Positions 45,001 through 54,296 of a stretch of DNA of 64,000 nt are shown in pieces. This stretch comes from JBOGEN01 sp050743265. Lineage in GTDB: Bacteria > Actinomycetota > Actinomycetes > JBOGEN01. The position numbers and the translations under genes were made by a program. The stretch is taken from NCBI GenBank assembly GCA_050743265.1, contig JBOGEN010000203.1, positions 33,498 through 97,497 on the forward strand, in the 5' to 3' direction. Position 1 is the stretch's first letter. Every line of letters starts with the position of its first letter. The notes beneath the pieces were generated by a model, which saw nothing but the letters and a program-made list of their open reading frames with translations, did no database searches and had not been told where the DNA came from.

Positions 45001-46141
45001 CCGGCACGTCCCCCGTGTCCCCGTCGTGCTGGCGTGGCTCGGCCTCGTGGTCGCGGCGGCCGCCATGCCTTTCCTCCTGGACAGCTTCTGGCTGCAGACC
45101 GGGCTGTTCTGCATGGCGGCGATCATCGGGGCGATCGGACTGACCCTCCTCGTCGGGGTCGCCGGGCAGCTGTCGCTCGGACACGCGTTCTTCGTGGCCG
45201 TCGGGGCGTATGGCTACTCCTACCTCGCCGGCCAGCCGCCGCCGGGCAGCATCGAGGGGCCGTCGGGACTCGGCCTTCCCCCGGCGGTGGCCGTGTGTGG
45301 CGCGGTGCTCGCCGCGGGTCTGGCCGGGGCGCTCTTCAGCCCGATCTCCGGACGCCTGCGCGGCATCTACCTCGGCTTGGCCTCGCTCGGCCTCGTCTTC
45401 CTCGGTCAGCACGTCCTGCTCAACGCCACCTCGCTGACCGGCGGCTTCGACGGGCGGGATGCCGAACCGTTCAGCCTGTTCGGCTTCAGTTTCAGCGACA
45501 CGGACCCGGAGGGGCTGCAGGTCCTGGGCGTCCCGTTCGGGATCCTCGAGCGCCTCTGGTACGTCGGGCTCGTCCTCGTCGCGGCGGCCTGGCTGTTCGC
45601 CCGCAACGTGCTCAGGAGCCGGTCGGGTCGGGCGCTTGCCACGGTGCGCGACAGCGAGGTGGCGGCCGGGTCCCTCGGCGTGAACGTCACCCGCTACAAG
45701 GGCGCGGCGTTCGTCGTGTCCTCGATGTACGCCGGGTTGGCAGGGGTGCTCATGGCACTCACGTTCGGCCGCATCGTCCCCGACTCCTTCGGTCTGGTGC
45801 TGTCCGTCGACTTCCTCGTGATGATCGTCATCGGCGGTCTCGGATCGGTGGGGGGGGCAGCAGTGGGTGCCGTATTCGTCACCGCTCTGCCACTGCTGCT
45901 CAACCGCTACAGCGACGTGCTGCCGTTCCTGGCCGAGGCGGGTTCCGGCGGCATCAGCGCCGTCGAGCTCAGCCGATTCCTCTACGGCCTGGCGATCGTC
46001 GCCGTCCTGCTCTTCGCCCGGGAGGGCGTCGTCGGGCTCCTCCACACGCTCCGTCCGAAGCCTCCCGGTGGGGACCGCCCGGGACGACGACCGACAGCCA
46101 CATCGACCACGCCCCCCGACGCCCAGGAGACCGTCACATGA
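44993..46141 (+). CDS. livM: LivM-type branched-chain amino acid ABC permease
   Basis: A 382-residue permease: AIIGAIGLTLLVGVAGQLSLGHAFFVAVGAYGYSYL at the N-terminus and the conserved ATVRDSEVAAGSLGVNVTRYKGAAFVVSSMYAGLAG loop region, followed by the closing helices (LVMIVIGGLGSVGGAAVGAVFV). The GTG start at 44993 overlaps the livH end by eight bases. The last 45 residues are a hydrophilic tail. Part of the four-gene importer. Confidence 0.93.
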   Translation: MSDRHVPRVPVVLAWLGLVVAAAAMPFLLDSFWLQTGLFCMAAIIGAIGLTLLVGVAGQLSLGHAFFVAVGAYGYSYLAGQPPPGSIEGPSGLGLPPAVAVCGAVLAAGLAGALFSPISGRLRGIYLGLASLGLVFLGQHVLLNATSLTGGFDGRDAEPFSLFGFSFSDTDPEGLQVLGVPFGILERLWYVGLVLVAAAWLFARNVLRSRSGRALATVRDSEVAAGSLGVNVTRYKGAAFVVSSMYAGLAGVLMALTFGRIVPDSFGLVLSVDFLVMIVIGGLGSVGGAAVGAVFVTALPLLLNRYSDVLPFLAEAGSGGISAVELSRFLYGLAIVAVLLFAREGVVGLLHTLRPKPPGGDRPGRRPTATSTTPPDAQETVT

Positions 46142-47394
46142 GCAGAACGCTGACAAGCACAGTTCTCGCACTCGCGCTGGCCTTGGCCGCCTGCACCACG
46201 GCAGAGGACCGCCGTGGGGACGGCGGCGGCGACAAGGGCGGCGTTGCCACCGGGCCCGGCGTCACCGGCGACACCATCTCGCTCGGTGCGCTCGTGGACC
46301 TGACCGCCGTCTTCGCTCCCAACAGCAAGTCGATCCTGCAGGGCAGCCGGCTGTACTGGGAGGAGCGCAACAGCGAGGGCGGTGTCTGCGGCCGCGACGT
46401 CGAGCTCGAGGTCGAGGACCACGGCTACGACCCGCAGCAGGCCGTCTCGCTGTACCGGCAGATGTCCTCCGAGGTGCTCGCCCTCTCCCCGGTCCTGGGC
46501 TCGCCGGTCATCACCGCGCTCCTGCCCAGCTTCGAGCAGGACGACATGACCGTGGGGATGGCCGCGTGGACCTCGGCCGTCCTGCCCAACGACAACATCC
46601 AGATCACCGGCGCGACGTACGACCTCGAGATGATCAACGGGATCGACTACCTCATGCGTGAGGAGGGTCTCCAGAGGGGCGACACCGTCGGGCACATCTA
46701 CTTCGAAGGCGACTTCGGCGAGAACGCGCTCGAGGGCACGCAGTTCGCCGCTGAGAAGTACGACCTCGACGTCGTCGAGCAGCGGATCGTGCCCACCGAC
46801 ACGGACCTGTCTACTCAGGTGAACGAGCTGCGCCGGCGTGGTGCCAAAGCGATCCTGCTCTCCGTCGGCTCACCGCAGACGGCGTCGGTCGCGAGCGTCG
46901 CGGCTGCCTCCGGCCTCGATGTGCCGATCATCGGCAACGGCCCCATCTTCACTCCGCAACTCCTGGGCACCCCTGCCGCCGAGGCGCTGGAGGCCAACGT
47001 ACTGACAGTCAGCTCGGTCGCCCCACCGTCCCTGCAGCAGTCGAGCGTGGACGAGTTCCTCACCGAGTTCGAGCAGGCACACCCTGACGCCGAGCCGACG
47101 CAGAACGGATCCATGTACGGCTACGCGTCCGGGCAGATCATGGGCGCCGCCCTCGAGCGTGCCTGTGAGAACGGCGACCTCACGCGAGCGGGAGTGCGCG
47201 AGGCGCTCCACTCGCTGTCGAACTACGACAGCGGCGGCAGCGTCGCAGGGCCCTTGGACTACAGCAACCCCGCGGAGGCACCCACGCGGATGGTCTACGT
47301 GTCGCGGGTGAACGGGGACGTCCCCGGGGGCCTCGAGGCAGTCGGCGACCCGTTCGTCTCCCCAGTCGCCGAGGAGTACGGGTTCGGCGGCTGA
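46138..47394 (+). CDS. livK: LivK-type periplasmic-binding lipoprotein
   Basis: A 418-residue solute-binding lipoprotein (Peripla_BP_6 type): signal MSRTLTSTVLALALALAAC with lipid Cys19, then a Gly/Asp-rich linker and the binding fold (ISLGALVDLTAVFAPNSKSILQGSRLYWEERNSEGGV and HIYFEGDFGENALEGTQFAAEKY). The start overlaps livM (ATGA). Last gene of the importer operon; it converges with the MaoC gene. Ligand unknown; a CoA-linked catabolic operon opposite suggests an organic acid. Confidence 0.93.
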   Translation: MSRTLTSTVLALALALAACTTAEDRRGDGGGDKGGVATGPGVTGDTISLGALVDLTAVFAPNSKSILQGSRLYWEERNSEGGVCGRDVELEVEDHGYDPQQAVSLYRQMSSEVLALSPVLGSPVITALLPSFEQDDMTVGMAAWTSAVLPNDNIQITGATYDLEMINGIDYLMREEGLQRGDTVGHIYFEGDFGENALEGTQFAAEKYDLDVVEQRIVPTDTDLSTQVNELRRRGAKAILLSVGSPQTASVASVAAASGLDVPIIGNGPIFTPQLLGTPAAEALEANVLTVSSVAPPSLQQSSVDEFLTEFEQAHPDAEPTQNGSMYGYASGQIMGAALERACENGDLTRAGVREALHSLSNYDSGGSVAGPLDYSNPAEAPTRMVYVSRVNGDVPGGLEAVGDPFVSPVAEEYGFGG

Positions 47395-47441
47395 GTCTCA
47401 GGCGCCGTCGACGCGTGAGGAGGCCGTACGGCTGAGAGGTG

Positions 47442-47894
47442 CTATCGGTAGAACCGGAACACCGGTTGGGCGACGCAGGCAGGCTTGTTGCCGCCCTCGA
47501 CCTGGACGCTCGCGTCGACGACCAGCTGAACCCCGCCGGTGATCTCGGTGACCTCGGTGAGCTTCGCGCCCAGCCTGATCTTCGACCCGACGGGCACCGG
47601 CGCGGGGAACCGCACACTGTTGAGCCCGTAGTTGACCTTGGCCGTCACCCCGTCGACGTCGAGCAGCTCGCTCCACAGCGGGATGAGCAGCGACAGGGTG
47701 AGGTAGCCGTGCGCGATCGTCGTACCGAAGGGGCCGTCCTTGGCACGCTCAGGGTCGACGTGGATCCACTGGTGGTCGTCGGTCGCGTCCGCGAACGTAT
47801 CGATGCGCGGCTGGTCGACGACGAGCCACGCGCTCGGGCCGAGCTGTGAGCCGACGAGGCCCGGTAGCTCCTCGAGGGCGACGGTCGTGGGCAT
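47442..47894 (-). CDS. MaoC-like (R)-enoyl-CoA hydratase
   Basis: A 150-residue hotdog protein with the hydratase-2 motif: FADATDDHQWIHVDPERA gives the Asp/His catalytic pair, followed by GPFGTTIAHGYLTLSLL. CGGAGG precedes the ATG at 47894. It would add water to a trans-enoyl-CoA. Last gene of the minus-strand operon SDR-amidohydrolase-MaoC, which converges with the Liv importer. Confidence 0.92.
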   Translation of the reverse strand: MPTTVALEELPGLVGSQLGPSAWLVVDQPRIDTFADATDDHQWIHVDPERAKDGPFGTTIAHGYLTLSLLIPLWSELLDVDGVTAKVNYGLNSVRFPAPVPVGSKIRLGAKLTEVTEITGGVQLVVDASVQVEGGNKPACVAQPVFRFYR

Positions 47895-47943
47895 GAGATG
47901 GGTACCTCCGATGCCGTGCTTGGCTTCGCTGGTCCTGGCAGGC

Positions 47944-48837
47944 TCAGCCGTCCAGGCCGAGCAGGCGGGCGGCGTTCTCCTTGAGGACCAGTGGCCTGAC
48001 GTCGTCCTTGATCTCCAGCTGGTCGAAGGCCGCCATCCACCGGTCCGGCGTGAGCACGGGGAAGTCGGAGCCGAAGAGCACCTTGTGGCGGAGCACTGAG
48101 TTGGTGGCGCGGACGAGCTGCGAAGGAAAGTACTTGGGCGACCAGCCAGAGAGGTCGATGTAGGCGTTGGCCTTGTGGGTGGCGATCGAGACAGACGCGT
48201 CCGCCCACGGCACGGACGGATGAGCCATGACGATGTCCAGCCCGGGGAAGTCGGCGGCGACGTCGTCGAGCAGCATCGGGTTGGAGTAGCGCAACTTGAT
48301 GCCGCGGCCCCCGGGCAGGCCCGCACCGATGCCGGTCTGCCCGGTGTGGAACAGCGCGACGACACCGAGTTCCTCCATCGCCGCGTACAGCGGGTAGAAG
48401 CGGCGGTCGTTCGGCTCGAAGGCCTGCAGGCTCGGGTGCAGCTTGAACCCGCGGACGCCGTACTCGGTGACCAGCCGGCGTGCCTGGCGTACGGCAGAGG
48501 TGCCTCTCCACGGGTCCACCGAGCCGAAGGGGACGAGGACGTCGGCGTGCTCGGCGGCGCCCTCGGCGATCTCCTCGCTCGAGAGAGGAGAGTGTCCGGT
48601 GGCGGCGGCCGCGTCCACGGTGAAGACGACGGCCGCCATGGAGCGCTCGCGGTAGTGAGCGGCGAGCCGCGCCAACGTGGGCGTGCGGTCGTCGTCGGAC
48701 TTGAAGTACTTCGCCGAGGCCTCGAGGAGCTGGTCGTCCAGGGAGAAGTGCCCGTGCTCGTCGGCTTCGACGTGGGTGTGGACGTCGATCGCCACGAGCT
48801 GCTCGGTGACGATGCGGGGCTCGTAGCGGGTGGTCAC
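47944..48837 (-). CDS. Amidohydrolase-2 (ACMSD-like) family metallo-hydrolase
   Basis: A 297-residue TIM-barrel enzyme: metal motif DVHTHVE (His20, His22), GVRGFKLHPSLQAF, ALFHTGQTG, IVMAHPSVPWAD and the late aspartate in VLFGSDFPVLTPDRW. This set fits the amidohydrolase-2 group, which includes decarboxylases of aromatic and dicarboxylic acids (ACMSD, resorcylate decarboxylase) and lactonases. Its start shares the ATGA overlap with the SDR gene upstream. Probable role: decarboxylation or hydrolysis step in the PaaX-linked pathway. Confidence 0.9.
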   Translation of the reverse strand: MTTRYEPRIVTEQLVAIDVHTHVEADEHGHFSLDDQLLEASAKYFKSDDDRTPTLARLAAHYRERSMAAVVFTVDAAAATGHSPLSSEEIAEGAAEHADVLVPFGSVDPWRGTSAVRQARRLVTEYGVRGFKLHPSLQAFEPNDRRFYPLYAAMEELGVVALFHTGQTGIGAGLPGGRGIKLRYSNPMLLDDVAADFPGLDIVMAHPSVPWADASVSIATHKANAYIDLSGWSPKYFPSQLVRATNSVLRHKVLFGSDFPVLTPDRWMAAFDQLEIKDDVRPLVLKENAARLLGLDG

Positions 48838-49751
48838 GGTGCGCGCGTCTCCGGCGGTTCGGGCATCGGCTGTCCGACGCTCTGCTGGGCGGGTGCGAAC
48901 GTCGTGGGCCAGGCCTGGGCGACCGCGTCGGCGTCCCAGCCGCCGTCGGTGAAGGCCGTGGAGACCTGCTGCGGATGCGACCAGAGGTCCACCCTGTCTC
49001 CGCCGATGCCGATGGCCTGGCCGGTGATCCCGTCGGCGGCGTCGGAGGCGAGGAACGTCACCAGCCCGGCGGCGTCCTCGGGTGCACCGAAGGCGAGTGC
49101 CTTGCGCGCGAACGCGGGGAGGGGCTCGCCGCGTTCGAGGGCATCGACGTACGGCTTGAGGAAGGGCACGGTCTCGGTCATCGCAGTGGCGGCGACGGGG
49201 ACGACGGCGTTCACCGTCACGCCGGCCTTCGCCAGCTCCATCGCCCAGGTGCGCACCATGCCGACGATGCCCGCCTTGGCTGCGGCGTAGTTGGACTGGC
49301 CGAACGTGCCGCGCTGGCCGGTGGGGGAGCCGACGCAGATGATGCGTCCGCCGTCGCCCTGCTCACGCATCCGTACGGCAGCGGCGCGGACGCAGGTGAA
49401 CGTGCCGCGCAGGTGGACGTGGACGACGGTGTCGAAGTCGTCGTCGGTCATCTTCCAGAGCACCGTGTCACGCAGCACGCCCGCGTTGGTCACCATGACG
49501 TCGAGGCGGCCGAACTCCGACACGGCCCTGTCCACCACCGCCTGCGCGGCCTCGGTAGTGCCGATGGCGGCCACCTCGGCGACTGCGCTGCCTCCGTGGG
49601 ACGCGATCGACTCCGCTGCGGACTTGGCCACCTCGGCGTCCACGTCGTTGACGACCACGCTGGCCCCGGCGCGTGCCAGGTCTTGGGCGTAGGCGAGACC
49701 GAGACCGCGCCCGCTTCCGGTGACCACGGCCACCTCGCCACTGAGATCCAC
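48834..49751 (-). CDS. SDR-family oxidoreductase (3-oxoacyl-ACP reductase-like)
   Basis: A 305-residue classical SDR, complete: GSGRGLGLAYAQDL, MVTNAGVLRD, ICVGSPTGQRGTFGQSNYAAAKAG with Ser and YxxxK intact. A C-terminal extension of about 35 residues after the usual end (GITGQAIGIGGDRVDLWSHP) resembles the hydroxyacyl-CoA dehydrogenase type found in multifunctional enzymes. First gene of the minus-strand operon, directly behind the promoter/operator at 49820-49861. It likely oxidises a 3-hydroxyacyl-CoA made by the MaoC hydratase. Confidence 0.92.
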   Translation of the reverse strand: MDLSGEVAVVTGSGRGLGLAYAQDLARAGASVVVNDVDAEVAKSAAESIASHGGSAVAEVAAIGTTEAAQAVVDRAVSEFGRLDVMVTNAGVLRDTVLWKMTDDDFDTVVHVHLRGTFTCVRAAAVRMREQGDGGRIICVGSPTGQRGTFGQSNYAAAKAGIVGMVRTWAMELAKAGVTVNAVVPVAATAMTETVPFLKPYVDALERGEPLPAFARKALAFGAPEDAAGLVTFLASDAADGITGQAIGIGGDRVDLWSHPQQVSTAFTDGGWDADAVAQAWPTTFAPAQQSVGQPMPEPPETRAP

Positions 49752-49819
49752 GAGGAGGACTCCTTCGACGGTCGTTGCTGCGGTGGTTCCGGAATCCTGG
49801 TCGGGCTGTGTTCGGGCGA

Positions 49820-49861
49820 GAAGTTACTCAGTCTCATGACGTCCGTCAACGTAATGAGTGA
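49820..49861 (-). promoter_or_regulatory. Promoter/operator P2 of the SDR operon (PaaX-type site)
   Basis: On the minus strand TTGACG (49849-49844) and TAACTT (49826-49821) are 17 bases apart, inside an ACTCA, 24 bases, TGAGT frame. It matches the site at 42322-42363 at 32 of 42 positions. The SDR start is about 70 bases downstream; the PaaX-like gene begins 70 bases away in the other direction. Confidence 0.8.
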
Positions 49862-49932
49862 CATAGACTGACCGCGGCGGGTGGGGTTCGACTGCTCCAC
49901 CCAGGACGGCTCGGTCGACACTCGGGAGACGT

Positions 49933-50769
49933 ATGACGCCTCAGCGGCAGGCCGGGGAACCCGCGGCGCGCGTGGAGTCCCTCCTGCTCGCCCTGTTCGG
50001 CGAGTACGTGATGGGCACGGGCCTGGTCGTGTCGACCACGTCCCTGACCCGGGCGCTCGGGCGGCTGGACGTGAGCGCGTACTCGACGCGCACCACGTTG
50101 GCGCGCATGACGCGTCGTGGACTCCTGACGAGTCACCGGGGCGGACGCAAGTCCTACCTCGCCCTCACCGACGACGCCGAGTCTGTCCTGCGTGACGGCA
50201 AGCACCGACTGGACTCCGACGTGGTCAACAGCGACTGGGACGGCTGCTGGACCGTCCTGGGGTTCACGATCCCCGAGGCGAGACGCGGCGACCGTCACCG
50301 CCTACGTGCACGGCTGCAGTGGACCGGCTTCGGACTCCTGCCCAGCGGGCTGTGGGTGGCCGCGTCTTCCCAGGACCCGCACCGCCTCCTCGAGGGGCTC
50401 GGCCTCACCGAGTACGTCGAGGTGTTCCACGGCACACCCGCACTCCCCGGCAACCCGTCCGTCCTGGCACAGCACGCGTGGAACCTTCCTGCCCTCGACG
50501 ATCGCTACACACGGTTCGTCGATCGATGGAGCGGCCCGGACCTGCGTGCGGAATACGACGAGCTGGCCTGCCAGATCCTGCTGACCGCCGAGTGGTTGCT
50601 GCTGGTCCGTGACGACCCGCGGCTGCCCGAGTCACTCCTGCCCGAGGACTGGGTCGGACTGCGCGCTCAGCGACTCTTCCGCAAGCTGCGCCAGGAGTAC
50701 ACCGAACCTGCCCGCTCCCTGGCCGGGCAGACCCTCGAAACACATCGGGTCGGCAGCCTCCAGAGCTGA
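49933..50769 (+). CDS. PaaX-family transcriptional regulator
   Basis: A 278-residue regulator of the PaaX type (first described for the phenylacetyl-CoA regulator): N-terminal winged helix (LFGEYVMGTGLVVSTTSLTRALGRLDVSAYSTRTTLARMTRRGLL), central DWDGCWTVLGFTIPEARRGDRHRLRARLQWTGFGLLPSGLWVAA, and the C-terminal PaaX_C-like domain (ILLTAEWLLLVRDDPRLPESLLPEDWVG). The central GxGLLxxGLW region fits. Divergent from the SDR operon. It is the obvious candidate to bind the two near-identical sites at 49820-49861 and 42322-42363, probably relieved by an acyl-CoA ligand. Confidence 0.92.
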   Translation: MTPQRQAGEPAARVESLLLALFGEYVMGTGLVVSTTSLTRALGRLDVSAYSTRTTLARMTRRGLLTSHRGGRKSYLALTDDAESVLRDGKHRLDSDVVNSDWDGCWTVLGFTIPEARRGDRHRLRARLQWTGFGLLPSGLWVAASSQDPHRLLEGLGLTEYVEVFHGTPALPGNPSVLAQHAWNLPALDDRYTRFVDRWSGPDLRAEYDELACQILLTAEWLLLVRDDPRLPESLLPEDWVGLRAQRLFRKLRQEYTEPARSLAGQTLETHRVGSLQS

Positions 50770-50809
50770 CCTAAGCCAGGAGTCCTCACGCAGCAGACTC
50801 CGGGTGGCG

Positions 50810-50882
50810 CCGAACTCGGACGCCGCCTCGGCGTCTCCCCCGCCACGGACGCCGCCTCCTCCACAGCCTCAACGAGGAAGAC
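50810..50882. repeat. Short dispersed repeat, copy 2 (HTH-gene tail relic)
   Basis: Resembles 40984-41057 at about 80 percent of positions. One frame ends GRRLLHSLNEEDLQ and a stop, another reads ELGRRLGVSPAT, consistent with the frameshifted tail of a DNA-binding protein gene. Confidence 0.5.
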
Positions 50883-50991
50883 CTGCAGTGAGACGCCACC
50901 CGCACCCACGCGGCTGGCCCTGCCAGGCCGTAGAGCCCGCGTCATCGCGCGCGTCTGGGCGAGTGATCCAGCCGGCGGCAGGTCCCCCCTG

Positions 50992-51214
50992 TTGACCGCG
51001 CGCCGACGAGCGCGCCACCTCGAGCTGACCGTGAGCGGACACCTCGACACCGAAGCCGGCGTGTGCCTGATGCACACCTTGCACGACCTGATTCAGCGCG
51101 GCGAGACCCGCTGCACCGTGGACCTGTCACGGGTTCGCCACGGCCACCGAGTCCGCACACCCCGACGATCTGAACGGCCTGGCTGGTGTCGCCGCGGCCA
51201 GCTCGGCGGGATAA
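50992..51214 (+). pseudogene. STAS-domain protein remnant
   Basis: TTG at 50992. The first frame gives HLELTVSGHLDTEAG and LHDLIQRGETRCTVDLSRV, which align with the intact STAS protein on the other strand (GWLDLEGG ... LHDLVDGDDTRVVVDLSRV). After this the second frame continues (ATATESAHPDDLNGLAG) to a TAA at 51212-51214. The helix that carries the phosphorylatable residue is missing. A truncated, frameshifted paralogue of 51481-51903. Confidence 0.65.
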
Positions 51215-51480
51215 CCCGATAGGGGGCTGCACAATCGGCGAATGCCGTCCCTGCTGTGCCGTCAAGACGTTCGGCACTCATCGCCGGCGGATCCCAGGTC
51301 CTGAACGCGATTTGCGTGCACAAGGCCGCACCACCGCATCGTCGTCGACGTGATGCTCCCACGAGGCGGAGTGGTCACGGGCCTGTGCGCGCCTGCGTGG
51401 CAATCGGCACGTCTGCTCGCACCGGTGACAGCATCGCGGTGTGGGCACTCGTGGGGGCACCCGCTGCCCCGTGGAGTTGG

Positions 51481-51903
51481 TCAGCTGGTCGGCGCCTCGG
51501 CGTGGTGACGGCATGCCTGCCGAGGTACGGCCGGGTCCGTCGATGGCGCCGCTACCGCGGTCGATGCTGCCTCCACACTGGGGTACTGGGGGCAGCAACC
51601 GGCCAGCCCAGTGGCGTGCAACGCCTCGGCGACCAGTGGCTGCACCGCGGTCAGGCTGAGCCACCCCCCTCGGTGCACGGCCCGTCGGTGACCCGTGACG
51701 AGGGCGGCCAACCCGGTAGCGCCGCAGATCGGGACCCGGGACAGGTCGACCACGACACGGGTGTCGTCCCCGTCGACCAGGTCGTGCAGTTGAAGCAGGA
51801 GCTGCACGCCCCCCTCCAGGTCGAGCCAACCGGGGACCTCTACGACCGCTATCCCGCCGGTCGCGTGCGACACAACCGCGGTGCCATGCGCTCCAGGAAC
51901 CAT
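51481..51903 (-). CDS. STAS-domain protein (anti-sigma factor antagonist-like)
   Basis: A 140-residue protein with one STAS domain (about residues 10-110): GGIAVVEVPGWLDLEGGVQLLLQLHDLVDGDDTRVVVDLSRVPICGATGLAALVTGHRRA. In SpoIIAA-like proteins the phosphorylated Ser sits in a DSSG-like motif; here the motif reads GATG, so a Thr is the only candidate. GGGAGGGGG precedes the start at 51903. The tail of about 30 residues is Ala/Pro-rich. No sigma or anti-sigma gene is adjacent, so its partner lies elsewhere. Confidence 0.75.
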   Translation of the reverse strand: MVPGAHGTAVVSHATGGIAVVEVPGWLDLEGGVQLLLQLHDLVDGDDTRVVVDLSRVPICGATGLAALVTGHRRAVHRGGWLSLTAVQPLVAEALHATGLAGCCPQYPSVEAASTAVAAPSTDPAVPRQACRHHAEAPTS

Positions 51904-52660
51904 CACCGCCCCCTCCCAGGGAAGGCTCGGCGAACCCGTAACCTCACACGAACCTTGCCAACGAGGTTAGACCCGTTTTGCCTCATTCGTCACCCTGTGT
52001 GAAGACATCCGGCTGGGGCCCGCCACGAACGCTCAAGGGTGCAACTTTCCGGGCCGCCGCGGCGCGCTACTCCGGTCGGCCAGCCACGGCGACGGGCCAA
52101 CGCGCCCACCGTGGGCCGCACCAACGTCGAGCGGATGCTCGTCGAGCAGCTCGACCCGTCCACGTCGCTCTCAACCGCCACGTGCGTCGGGAGAACCGGC
52201 CGGACAACGCCCCGACCTGTGGTGGGTCGGCGCTTACGAACTCGCCGCTCGGCGAGACATCAAGGAGGGGGACAAGTTGACCAGCGACTACGCAGCCTCG
52301 AGCACCTCAGAGTCCTGGGGCATGCCATGCGCATGCGGGTCTGCGTGGTGTCGAGGCGTGATCAGATGATCGGCCTACCGCACGACAGAACTCGTCCAGC
52401 GCTACGGGTTCCACGTTGTCCCTGCAGTACGGGAGGCGGCAGGAGGCAGCTGACGAACGTCCTCTTCTGCCGCAGTCAGGGCTCCCTTCTCGATCCTCTG
52501 TCGGGACAGAGTTTACTGGGATCGAGGTACTCGCCCTCGTCCTCCGAGGTAACGGCGATACGTCGAACACCGGCCCACGGCCGGGGCCAAGAGCGCGGTC
52601 CTCGCCCGTAAGCCCGCCTAGGAGCGGGGACTCGGACGCGGCTGTGTCCGGGATGCATCC
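51904..52660. other. Long stretch without a recognisable gene
   Basis: No open frame here shows a known family, a good start or a codon pattern like that of the neighbours. Several short overlapping frames on both strands look like decayed coding sequence. No RNA or repeat was recognised. Confidence 0.4.
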
Positions 52661-53515
52661 TCACGCGTGCACGTCGACGGGTCGGTCGTCGACCTCCCGG
52701 GCAGCCGGGTTGTTTCGGGGGGCTCCGGTGCGAGCGTGCGTCGCGTACAACGTGAGGCCCACAAAGGCCAGGCCGCCGACCACGTTGCCGAGCACGGTGG
52801 GGATCTCGTTCCACATGAAATAGTCCGCGATCGAGAAGTCGCCACCGAGCATCAGGCCGGACGGGAACAGGAACATGTTCACGACGGAGTGTTCGAAGCC
52901 CATGTAGAAGAAGACCAGGATGGGCATCCACATGGCGATGACCTTTCCGGACACCGACGTCGACATCATCGCCGCGACGACGCCAGTGGAGACCATCCAG
53001 TTGCACAGGACACCGCGGATGAACAGGGTGAGCATCCCTGCAGCCCCGTGTTCGGCGTAGCCGACCGTCCGATCCGCGCCGATGGTGCCCAACGTACGGC
53101 CGACCTCGTTCGGGTCGGTGGTGAAGGCGAAGGTGAGGATCACGGCCATCATGAGCGCGACCGTGAGCGCACCGGCGAAGTTGCCGACGAAGACGAGACT
53201 CCAGTTGCGCAATACCGCGCGCGGTCCCACCCCCGGCCGCTTGTCGAGCAGCGCGAGCGGGACCAGCGTGAAGACGCCCGTGAGCAGGTCGAACCCCAGC
53301 AGGTACAGCATGCAGAACCCGACCGGGAAGAGAACGGCCCCGACGACGGGCTGACCCGTCTCGACCGTCACTGTGACCGCGAAGGCCGCGGACAGCGCGA
53401 GGATGGCACCCGCCATGTAGGCGCGGATCACCGTGTCGCGTGTGGACATGAAGGCCTTGGCCTCGCCAGCATCGATCATCTTCGTGACGAACTCAGATGG
53501 GTTCAGATAAGACAC
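52661..53515 (-). CDS. Formate/nitrite transporter (FNT) family protein
   Basis: A 284-residue membrane channel of the FocA/NirC/FNT family with six helices: SPxEF-like entry (YLNPSEFVTKMIDAGEAKA), FPVGFCMLYLLGFDLLTGVFTLVPLAL, RNWSLVFVGNFAGALTVAL, RGVLCNWMVSTGVVAAMMS, and PILVFFYMGFEHSVVNMFLFPSGLMLGG. These include the FNT-signature segments around the pore. The GTG at 53515 follows GAGGAG; the frame is open to 53920 without another signal. It passes formate, nitrite or another small anion. It is 31 kb from the nitrate operon and has no box of the GlnR type in its upstream region. Confidence 0.93.
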   Translation of the reverse strand: MSYLNPSEFVTKMIDAGEAKAFMSTRDTVIRAYMAGAILALSAAFAVTVTVETGQPVVGAVLFPVGFCMLYLLGFDLLTGVFTLVPLALLDKRPGVGPRAVLRNWSLVFVGNFAGALTVALMMAVILTFAFTTDPNEVGRTLGTIGADRTVGYAEHGAAGMLTLFIRGVLCNWMVSTGVVAAMMSTSVSGKVIAMWMPILVFFYMGFEHSVVNMFLFPSGLMLGGDFSIADYFMWNEIPTVLGNVVGGLAFVGLTLYATHARTGAPRNNPAAREVDDRPVDVHA

Positions 53516-54077
53516 GCGCCGCTCCTCACACTGGTCACCCTGGGTGATGGTGCCGCCGACACCCCCGAGCGCCCGGCGGGCCGAGCCTCTCCGCACCGAC
53601 CTGTGCTCCCTCGGACGAGCGGAAGGGCATGGTGTCACGGGGACCTGGCGGCACCCCGGGGAGGTCTTCTGGGCGCTGCCTCCGGGACACGCACCACCCA
53701 AGCCCAGCGGGAGAGCCGCCAACGGCGGGACGGTCAGGAACTCTGTGTGAGTAGTCCGGCGTGAGTGCAGGGCGGGTCGCGCCTGCGGACCAGCCGGGCC
53801 TACGGGTCTCGCGGGCGCCTGGGTGATGCGGGCCGGCCTTGACTGACCGCCAGTTGCCGGAAGATCGGACAACCCCTCCTCGGGTGGAAGGAATAGACCG
53901 ACATGGGTGGGTATGAACACCCGGGCTCGGGTGCACCCCCAACCCCAATGTCTCCAGCAACGGCGGCAAGAGCCGCGAAAATTGCTGGCCTGTCACCGGG
54001 ATTCGTCACCGATGGCGGGGCTGCCCGGTCCTACTTGGTCAACGCGCTTCCCCGAGGCGCCGACGACCGGACCTTGC
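53516..54077. other. Stretch without a recognisable gene
   Basis: Upstream region of the FNT gene and then non-coding-looking sequence up to the sdhA-like fragment. No motif was recognised. Confidence 0.35.
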
Positions 54078-54296
54078 ATGCTTCCATCCGAGCATCAGCT
54101 CTCCACCTCCGTCCTGGTGATAGGGACCGGCGGTTCTGGACTTCGCGCTGCGATCGAACTGTCCGAGGCCGGCGTCGCCGTCCTGGCTGTCGGGAAACGA
54201 CCGGCGGCCGACGCGCACACTTCCCTGGCGGCCGGCGGGATCAACGCAGCGCTCGCGACGACGGACCCCGAGGACTCCTGGCAGCAACATGCCGCG
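54078..54296 (+). pseudogene. N-terminal fragment of a succinate dehydrogenase/fumarate reductase-type flavoprotein
   Basis: ATG at 54078 opens STSVLVIGTGGSGLRAAIEL, VAVLAVGKRPAADAHTSLAAGGINAALAT and DPEDSWQQHAA, the FAD-binding start of SdhA/L-aspartate oxidase-type proteins, about 73 residues. At 54297 the match ends abruptly and the sequence becomes the 3' side of a minus-strand alpha/beta hydrolase gene. The remaining 500 or so residues of the flavoprotein are absent. Confidence 0.75.

Noticed and set aside
52039..52611. Plus-strand open frame of 190 codons in the gene-poor zone
   Set aside because: It has no ribosome site, signal or known domain, and its codon pattern is unlike that of neighbouring real genes.
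53524..53556. Inverted GGTCAC/GTGATG-type sequence before the FNT gene as a GlnR box
   Set aside because: The spacing and half-sites do not fit GTnAC-n6-GTAAC as seen before narK and nasC.
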